A DNA stretch of 5,081 bases, taken from the NCBI GenBank assembly GCA_964471755.1, contig CAYYJM010000368.1, forward strand, positions 1 through 5,081, given 5' to 3'. Source of the DNA: CAYYJM01 sp964471755 (GTDB taxonomy: Bacteria; Planctomycetota; Planctomycetia; Gemmatales; Gemmataceae). The position numbers and the translations under genes are program-made. How positions within the stretch are numbered: position 1 is the stretch's first letter; each line of letters opens with the position of its first letter. Below are positions 1 through 5,081 of the stretch, piece by piece. The notes below the pieces were generated by a model that was not told the origin of the DNA, made no database searches, and saw only the letters and a list, made by a program, of their open reading frames with translations.

Positions 1-213
1 CTCCTTGCCCAGCGGATCGGGAAACTTCGGACTCGGCGGCTTACGGTCGAGTTCCTCCGGCAGACGAAACCAGTAGGGCCGACCCGGTGGCGGTTGCTCG
101 CTCAGCTGCTCCATCGTCGTGAACAGGAGATAGCCGACCGCCGCGAAACAGACCAGCGTGCCGAACCACAGGCCGACACTCATCACGTGCAAGACCCTGG
201 CCAGATTCGTCAT
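1..213 (-). other. DUF4149-like (TMEM205-type) membrane domain fused to PlsY, partial
   Basis: This is the in-frame C-terminal extension of PlsY, residues 212-282, incomplete at the left edge. It opens with MTNLARVLHVMSVGLWFGTL, followed by a hydrophobic stretch to about residue 242. A soluble Pro-rich loop follows, containing PYWFRLPEEL and ending in FPDPLGKE. An N-terminal RxLHxxxxGLWFG signature, one membrane helix and a Pro-rich loop match my memory of planctomycete DUF4149 proteins, whose function is unknown. Met212 (codon 211-213) is preceded by GGAG nine bases upstream, so internal initiation of a separate short protein is possible. The rest of the domain, expected to hold more membrane helices, lies outside the window. 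The fusion is read directly from the sequence; the domain name is from memory. Confidence 0.7.
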
Positions 214-846
214 GAGAGGAGACTCCCCGAAGACGTTTTCCTTGCCCCGCACAAGGCGGCCTACATTGGCAGCGTGCCGGACCACGACAAGAAGGGCGGC
301 GAGAAGACAGAAGAGCGTGACGACCCGGTGGTCCGTGTCCCAGGCGTTCGCAAGCAGGATCGGCCGATGCAGACCGAGCAGGACGGCGACCAGCAGCGAG
401 GCGATCGAGATGATCCGGGTGCCGGCGAACGTCGCCAGCCAGATCAGGGCGAGAAGGAGTAGCGGCACTGGCAGCAGGACCAGCACGACGCCCGCTCCCG
501 TGGCGACGCCCTTGCCGCCGCGGAAGCCGAGGTAGACCGGAAAGAGATGGCCCAGAAACGCGGCCACGCCGGCCGTCACGGGCAGCATCTCCGGGTAGAG
601 GTCGGCCGGCTGCGGCATCAACTGGGCGATCAGGACGGGCAGCGCGCCCTTGGCCAGATCGAGAGCAAAGACGAGGAGGCCATACTTCCGGCCCAGCACC
701 CGGCCGACGTTGGTCGCGCCGAGGTTGCCGCTTCCTGCCTTGAAAATATCGATGCCACGGGCTCGCGCGATCAGGTAGCCGAACGGGATCGCCCCGATCA
801 GGTAGGCGGCGAGGAAGACGAGGAGAAGCAGCGGCAGCGACGGCAT
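1..846 (-). CDS. plsY: Glycerol-3-phosphate acyltransferase PlsY fused to a DUF4149-like domain (C-terminus beyond window)
   Basis: PlsY is an integral membrane enzyme that moves an acyl group from acyl-phosphate to sn-glycerol-3-phosphate, giving lysophosphatidic acid, the first step of phospholipid synthesis in most bacteria. All three family motifs are present. Motif 1 is GSGNLGATNVGR at residues 38-49, with the key Ser39 and Arg49. Motif 2 is GGKGVAT at 110-116, preceded by GHLFP at 99-103. Motif 3 is R190-H191..N194..R197 with E203. Hydrophobic segments lie near residues 3-22, 55-75, 87-103, 117-140, 143-162 and 174-190. The family body ends near residue 205, the usual length, but the frame stays open through 282 codons to the window edge and enters a DUF4149-like region from residue 212. 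The ATG at 846 is the only usable start, because an in-frame stop lies at 883-885; a weak GGAA ribosome site precedes it. The PlsY assignment is very secure. Confidence 0.95.
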   Translation of the reverse strand, partial: MPSLPLLLLVFLAAYLIGAIPFGYLIARARGIDIFKAGSGNLGATNVGRVLGRKYGLLVFALDLAKGALPVLIAQLMPQPADLYPEMLPVTAGVAAFLGHLFPVYLGFRGGKGVATGAGVVLVLLPVPLLLLALIWLATFAGTRIISIASLLVAVLLGLHRPILLANAWDTDHRVVTLFCLLAALLVVVRHAANVGRLVRGKENVFGESPLMTNLARVLHVMSVGLWFGTLVCFAAVGYLLFTTMEQLSEQPPPGRPYWFRLPEELDRKPPSPKFPDPLGKE

Positions 847-879
847 GGTCAGTTCCAGGCGGAGAGCGGATCTGTCGGT

Positions 880-908
880 ATCCTAGCGGAACAAAGCGAG
901 CCGGCCAA
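880..908 (-). promoter_or_regulatory. Candidate sigma70-type promoter for plsY
   Basis: On the minus strand, TTGGCC (positions 903-908) and TAGGAT (880-885) are separated by exactly 17 bases. Each hexamer matches the consensus at four of six positions. Transcription would start near 873, leaving a leader of about 27 bases before the plsY ATG at 846. Chance matches of this quality occur, so this is a candidate only. No equally good promoter was seen for the divergent gene at 987. Confidence 0.35.
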
Positions 909-986
909 GCGATCGGGCTCAAGCCAGACCCGCGCCGCAGCCGATGGGGAGGTAGACCCCACTTCTCCCACCGGCGAGGTACTTCC

Positions 987-2054
987 ATGAGCCCTCGATC
1001 GACGCTCCTGGTGCTTCCTGTCCTCGTGCTGGCCGTGACGACGCCATCGCCACTGCGTGCGAATCTGCCGCTGCCCGCAGGGCTCGCCGATGCCGCAGGA
1101 CGGACAGGATTCTTCACCATGATCCGCGGCCATCTCGAAGCGATCGACCTGGCCACCGGCGACACGCTCTGGTCGAGCGACCGGGCTCAGCGGGCCCTGC
1201 TCATCGTCGGGGATCGTCTGTTCGCCCTGAGCAAGAGCGGCGGCAAGGTTCGCATCCTCGGCCTGGACCTGCTGGCCAAAGGTGGCGTGACCATGACGAG
1301 CGATCCGCTGCCGTTGCCGGCGTGGTCGGCCTTGCGTGACGAACCGGGCCAGTCGTTCCGCTGGCAGGCTCGCGTGGTGCCGGAGTATCTCGAGGTCCAC
1401 TGGGAGGCTCGCGCCTGGTACGCCGGTCGCGCGAAGGCGACCGCACAGAGCGAGGCGGCCGCTCGCAAGCACGCCTCGGGTCTGCTGCGCGTCCACCTGC
1501 TGACCGGCGAGGTGCAGGCGAGCCCGGCCGAGTTTCCGCAGACGCCGCCCGCCCTGCCGCCCGCGACGCTGCGCGGCTCGATCCGCTGGTCGGCCGCGAT
1601 CGAGCAGTGGCTCTTCGCCGTGGTCGTCGATCAGACCAGCACCGGCCAGTCGGCCTCGCTGCGATCCTGGCTGTTGAAGACGGGTCAGGAACTGCCCGCC
1701 CGGCCGATTCTGTCCGGTCGTCGCTTGCAGGTCGTGCCCGGTCTGAGCGAGCGCTATCTGTTCGTGCGTGAGGCCCTGCCGAGCCCGGCCGAGGCGACCG
1801 CCGACCCGGTTCGCTGGCAGGTCTGGAGCCTGGAACGCGGAGCCCTGATCGGCCGGGTGCCCTACGAACCGGGAACGCTGCCCGGCACGGTCGTCGGCAA
1901 TCGGGTGCTGTTCGTCAAGTCGGAGCCGTTCGGAGCCCGTCTCAACGAACCCCACACGCAGCCGCGCGTCCTGCGGGCGGTCGATCTGACGACAGGGAAA
2001 ATCGCCTGGGAGCGGCCCATCGAGGGCAAACCCGTCGCCCCGCCGACGCCGTGA
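987..2054 (+). CDS. Secreted PQQ-like beta-propeller protein of unknown function
   Basis: This 355-residue protein starts with a Sec-type signal peptide: basic MSPR, a hydrophobic core at residues 6-19, and a likely cleavage after LRA at residue 25. The mature part carries recurring quinoprotein-like blade motifs of the form x-D-L-x-TG-xx-W. The clearest are GHLEAIDLATGDTLW (48-62) and LRAVDLTTGKIAW (329-341). Weaker versions are LLRVHLLTGEV (166-176), LRSWLLKTGQEL (225-236) and WQVWSLERGALIG (277-289). This suggests a repeat-built propeller outside the cytoplasm. No catalytic residues or cofactor ligands can be identified, so it may be structural or bind a partner. The ATG at 987 is supported by GAGG seven bases upstream. 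It is divergent from plsY and 61 bp ahead of another secreted propeller gene on the same strand. The central region (about 100-220) is divergent and I recognise nothing specific there. Confidence 0.85.
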   Translation: MSPRSTLLVLPVLVLAVTTPSPLRANLPLPAGLADAAGRTGFFTMIRGHLEAIDLATGDTLWSSDRAQRALLIVGDRLFALSKSGGKVRILGLDLLAKGGVTMTSDPLPLPAWSALRDEPGQSFRWQARVVPEYLEVHWEARAWYAGRAKATAQSEAAARKHASGLLRVHLLTGEVQASPAEFPQTPPALPPATLRGSIRWSAAIEQWLFAVVVDQTSTGQSASLRSWLLKTGQELPARPILSGRRLQVVPGLSERYLFVREALPSPAEATADPVRWQVWSLERGALIGRVPYEPGTLPGTVVGNRVLFVKSEPFGARLNEPHTQPRVLRAVDLTTGKIAWERPIEGKPVAPPTP

Positions 2055-2059
2055 AGCAG

Positions 2060-2065
2060 TACAAT
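2060..2065 (+). promoter_or_regulatory. Possible -10 element ahead of the Kelch-like gene
   Basis: TACAAT matches five of six bases of the sigma70 -10 consensus and lies in the 61-bp gap before the gene at 2116, giving a leader of roughly 45 bases. There is no recognisable -35 element 16-18 bases upstream and no extended -10 TG. The downstream gene may instead be transcribed from the promoter of the gene at 987. Confidence 0.2.
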
Positions 2066-2115
2066 GGCGACCGCGGAGCGTCAGTTCCACGAGCGTCTAC
2101 CCTCACGGTGTTCCC

Positions 2116-3102
2116 ATGAAATTCCTGATCCTCCCTGCTCTTCTTGCCAGCCTGACTCTGTTCCTCAACCCGAAGACCCCCGACTGGATCCAGGTCACCG
2201 ACAAGGCCGGCTGGCAGCCGCGTGACTCCCAGGGCGAACTGGTCTTCAAGGATCGCCTGTGGATCTTCGGCGGCTGGTTTCAGTCGTTCCAGGCTCCGCC
2301 GCGTGACGTCTGGTCGTCGGCCGATGGCAAAACCTGGACGCAGGTGACTAAGTCGGCACCCTGGAAGCACAGTGACCTGCCGATGACACTTGTCCACGAC
2401 GGCAAGATGTGGTTCATGGGTGGCTGGTACAACGGCCGTCTGCCGGGCCACTCGGCCAGTGCCGAGGTCTGGTCCTCGACCGACGGCGAGAAGTGGCAGC
2501 AGGTGACGAAGGCCGCCGGCTGGAGCCCACGGATCGCCGCCGGAGCGGTCACCTTCCAGGGCAAGATGTGGATCCTCGGCGGCACCGAGAACTACTACTT
2601 CGGCGACAGAAAGAGTCTCAAGAACGACGTCTGGTCGTCCACTGACGGCGTGAAGTGGGAGCAGGTCACGGCCAGCGCCGGCTGGTCGCCACGGGCGTAC
2701 CATCAGGCCGTGGTTCACGATGGCAAGATCTGGGTCCTCGGCGGTGGCAACTACGTTCCCGAGTATCAGGCCCTCAACGACGTCTGGTGTTCGTCCGACG
2801 GCAAGGAATGGACGCGGGTCGTGGAGAAGGCCGCATGGCCGCCGCGCATCTGGTTCTCGGCCGTGACGTACCGCGATCGGATGTGGGTTCTCGGTGGCTG
2901 GTCGAAGCAGCCGTCGAAGAACTGGGGCGACGTCTGGCACTCGCAGGACGGCAAGACGTGGACCCAGTTGAAGACGCCGACCACCTGGAAGGAACGGCAC
3001 GAACACTCGGCGTTCGTCTTCAAGGATCGCCTCTGGATCGCCGGCGGTCATGCCCAGCCGCTCAGCAGTGAGGTCTGGTCGCTCCAGCTGCCGGAGAAGT
3101 GA
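2116..3102 (+). CDS. Secreted six-bladed Kelch-like beta-propeller with Asp-box-like motifs
   Basis: This 328-residue protein has a short hydrophobic export signal at about residues 3-17, with no lipobox cysteine. Nearly the whole mature protein is six repeats of about 46-54 residues, starting at Trp24, 74, 127, 181, 232 and 282. Each repeat runs W-xx-V-T-xxx-x-W-xPR, then a strand such as VHDGKMW, then a Gly-Gly pair (52-53, 102-103, 155-156, 209-210, 260-261, 310-311), then (D/E)VW. Repeats 1-5 end in S-x-DG-xx-W or a close variant; repeat 6 lacks it and ends in VWSLQLPEK. The Gly-Gly plus Trp pattern is Kelch/galactose-oxidase-like, while SxDGxxW resembles the sialidase Asp-box. A closed six-bladed propeller is predicted, but no active-site residues are evident, so binding of a glycan or protein at the cell surface is only inference. 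The ATG at 2116 lacks a clear Shine-Dalgarno sequence. It is 61 bp downstream of, and may share a transcript with, the gene at 987. Confidence 0.9.
   Translation: MKFLILPALLASLTLFLNPKTPDWIQVTDKAGWQPRDSQGELVFKDRLWIFGGWFQSFQAPPRDVWSSADGKTWTQVTKSAPWKHSDLPMTLVHDGKMWFMGGWYNGRLPGHSASAEVWSSTDGEKWQQVTKAAGWSPRIAAGAVTFQGKMWILGGTENYYFGDRKSLKNDVWSSTDGVKWEQVTASAGWSPRAYHQAVVHDGKIWVLGGGNYVPEYQALNDVWCSSDGKEWTRVVEKAAWPPRIWFSAVTYRDRMWVLGGWSKQPSKNWGDVWHSQDGKTWTQLKTPTTWKERHEHSAFVFKDRLWIAGGHAQPLSSEVWSLQLPEK
2185..3099 (+). repeat. Six tandem coding repeats (propeller blades)
   Basis: Six degenerate repeats of about 138-162 bp encode the blades of the Kelch-like protein. Similarity is visible in DNA as well as protein. 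The closest pair is in the first and last blades: positions 2242-2265 and 3016-3039 match at 23 of 24 bases, both encoding VFKDRLWI. Blades 2, 3 and 4 share (D/Q)GK(M/I)W instead. This pattern points to growth by internal duplication. Confidence 0.85.
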
Positions 3103-3117
3103 GTCCGCCGCACGATA

Positions 3118-3138
3118 GATAGACCAACGCAGTCTGTC
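3118..3138. terminator. Weak hairpin in the convergent intergenic gap
   Basis: Positions 3118-3124 and 3132-3138 can pair as a 7-bp stem, with one G-U pair on the plus strand, around a 7-base loop. It lies between the stop of the plus-strand Kelch-like gene and the stop of the minus-strand DUF1501 gene, where a bidirectional terminator would be expected. There is no T-tract on either side and the stem is not GC-rich, so intrinsic termination is uncertain. Confidence 0.2.
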
Positions 3139-3173
3139 AGAGCCGCGCACGCAGCGAGGCCAGTCCGGGAGCG

Positions 3174-4556
<1,383 letters not shown>

Positions 4557-4580
4557 GGGGGTCTCCGTGTCTTCATTTAG

Positions 4581-4598
4581 CCGCCGGCTTGCCGGCGG
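4581..4598. repeat. Perfect GC-rich inverted repeat between the DUF1553 and DUF1501 genes
   Basis: CCGCCGGC, a TT spacer and GCCGGCGG form a perfect 8-bp inverted repeat; a real hairpin would be about 7 bp with a CTTG tetraloop (CAAG on the transcribed strand). It sits 25 bases upstream of the DUF1501 ATG and 16 bases past the DUF1553 stop. It has no following T-tract on the minus strand, so it is more likely an RNA-processing or stability element, or a dispersed REP-like palindrome, than a terminator. Confidence 0.6.
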
Positions 4599-4614
4599 TC
4601 TTCCCGGGTACCGC

Positions 4615-5081
4615 TCAATCGATCGTTCGGAACTCGGCGCTGGCCAGCAGCGCCTGACAGAACGTGGACCACAGCTCGGCCCGATTTCGGCCGTTGAACG
4701 TGGTGGCGAGCTTCTCGACCGCCTTGACCTCGGCGGGACGTGGTGCCCGACCAAAGGCCAGTCGGAACGCCGACTCGATCTTCTCGGCGTCGTTCTCGCC
4801 GGACAGCCGACCGGCGAAGGCGTCGGCGGCCCCCTGCACGAACGGGTTGTTCATCAGAAACAGGGCCTGGGTCGGCACCGTCGTCACGGAGCGCTGACCG
4901 GTGACGCTGTTGCTGTCGGCGAAGTCGAACAGCGACAGGAACTCATCGACGTTGTCGCGAACGATCGGCAAATAGATTGCCCGGTGTCGGTTCTCCGGCG
5001 GAGCGCCGAAGCCGCCCGGCCGACGGAAGCCGCCGCCGAAACCACCGGGACCGCGGATGACGCCGTCGAGGTTCTTCGCCA
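4615..5081 (-). CDS. DUF1553 domain protein (planctomycete cytochrome C/DUF1549/DUF1553 type), C-terminal part
   Basis: The last 154 residues of a larger protein are present; the N-terminus lies beyond the right edge. The visible segment contains the family signature NRHRAIYLPIVRDNV, then LFDFADSN, VTTVPTQALFLMNNPFV and a helical end with RLAFGRAPRPAEV and LLASAEFRTID before a TGA at 4615-4617. This is the classic end of DUF1553. Full-length relatives usually carry an N-terminal haem-binding planctomycete cytochrome C domain and DUF1549, but none of that can be seen here. Function is unknown; the proteins are exported and usually encoded just upstream of a DUF1501 gene, as here. The TTG at 4971 is internal and not a real start, since the frame and homology continue upstream. 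A Gly/Phe/Arg/Pro-rich tract (about 5005-5055) sits just before the signature. Confidence 0.93.
   Translation of the reverse strand, partial: AKNLDGVIRGPGGFGGGFRRPGGFGAPPENRHRAIYLPIVRDNVDEFLSLFDFADSNSVTGQRSVTTVPTQALFLMNNPFVQGAADAFAGRLSGENDAEKIESAFRLAFGRAPRPAEVKAVEKLATTFNGRNRAELWSTFCQALLASAEFRTID

Noticed and set aside
190..204. Possible loss of an arginine in PlsY motif 3 (RHAAN rather than RHRxN)
   Set aside because: That position varies in the family (E. coli has RHHDN, as I recall); the conserved Arg, His, Asn and Glu are all kept. Coordinates here are residue numbers.
946..981. Short repeats GAGGTA (949-954 and 976-981) and a GGGG/CCCC mini-stem upstream of the PQQ-like gene
   Set aside because: Six-base direct repeats and a four-base stem are expected by chance in GC-rich DNA; the second copy is explained as part of the ribosome binding site.
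41..1165. A 374-codon minus-strand frame overlapping plsY and the start of the PQQ-like gene
   Set aside because: It is a frame-shifted shadow of plsY; the true frame carries all three PlsY motifs.
849..2090. A 413-codon minus-strand frame opposite the PQQ-like gene
   Set aside because: Composition is Arg/Gln/Gly-rich and without domain. The plus-strand frame has a signal peptide, a Shine-Dalgarno sequence and propeller motifs.
2064..2222. A short plus-strand frame starting at ATG 2064 and overlapping the Kelch-like gene start
   Set aside because: It has no Shine-Dalgarno sequence or recognisable motif and runs out of frame into a gene with a clear signal peptide.
4615..4971. A separate 118-residue protein starting at TTG 4971
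   Set aside because: The same frame continues upstream with the DUF1553 signature to the window edge, so the TTG is an internal leucine codon.

Overview
The window is GC-rich, gene-dense bacterial chromosome, most likely from the phylum Planctomycetota. The strongest evidence is the adjacent pair at the right end: the tail of a DUF1553-type protein followed by a DUF1501-type protein. This pairing is expanded mainly in Planctomycetota and some Verrucomicrobiota. The DUF4149 type fused to PlsY and the secreted beta-propeller proteins fit the same phylum. I cannot assign a genus; a Gemmatales-like or Pirellulales-like member is only a guess.

Layout. Positions 1-846 (minus) hold the glycerol-3-phosphate acyltransferase PlsY, whose reading frame runs without a stop into a DUF4149-like membrane domain and off the left edge. 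A divergent intergenic region (847-986) carries a plausible promoter for plsY. Positions 987-2054 (plus) encode a secreted protein of unknown function with PQQ/quinoprotein-like propeller repeats. Positions 2116-3102 (plus) encode a second secreted beta-propeller with six regular blades that combine Kelch-like and Asp-box-like motifs. A short convergent gap (3103-3173) with a weak hairpin separates it from the minus-strand pair. That pair is read right to left: the DUF1553 C-terminus (4615-5081, N-terminus outside the window), then DUF1501 (3174-4556) with a Tat-type signal. A perfect 8-bp inverted repeat lies in the 58-bp gap between them.

How the genes relate. plsY acts in phospholipid synthesis at the membrane and is transcribed away from the rest. 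The two plus-strand propeller genes are 61 bp apart and may be co-transcribed, but nothing in their sequence ties them to one pathway. The DUF1553 and DUF1501 genes probably form an operon whose products work together at the cell envelope; their biochemical role is not established. No RNA gene, CRISPR array, mobile element, phage gene or defence system is visible. The points most worth following up are the in-frame PlsY-DUF4149 fusion, the hybrid Kelch/Asp-box propeller, the glycine/phenylalanine-rich tracts shared by the two DUF proteins, and the intergenic palindrome.
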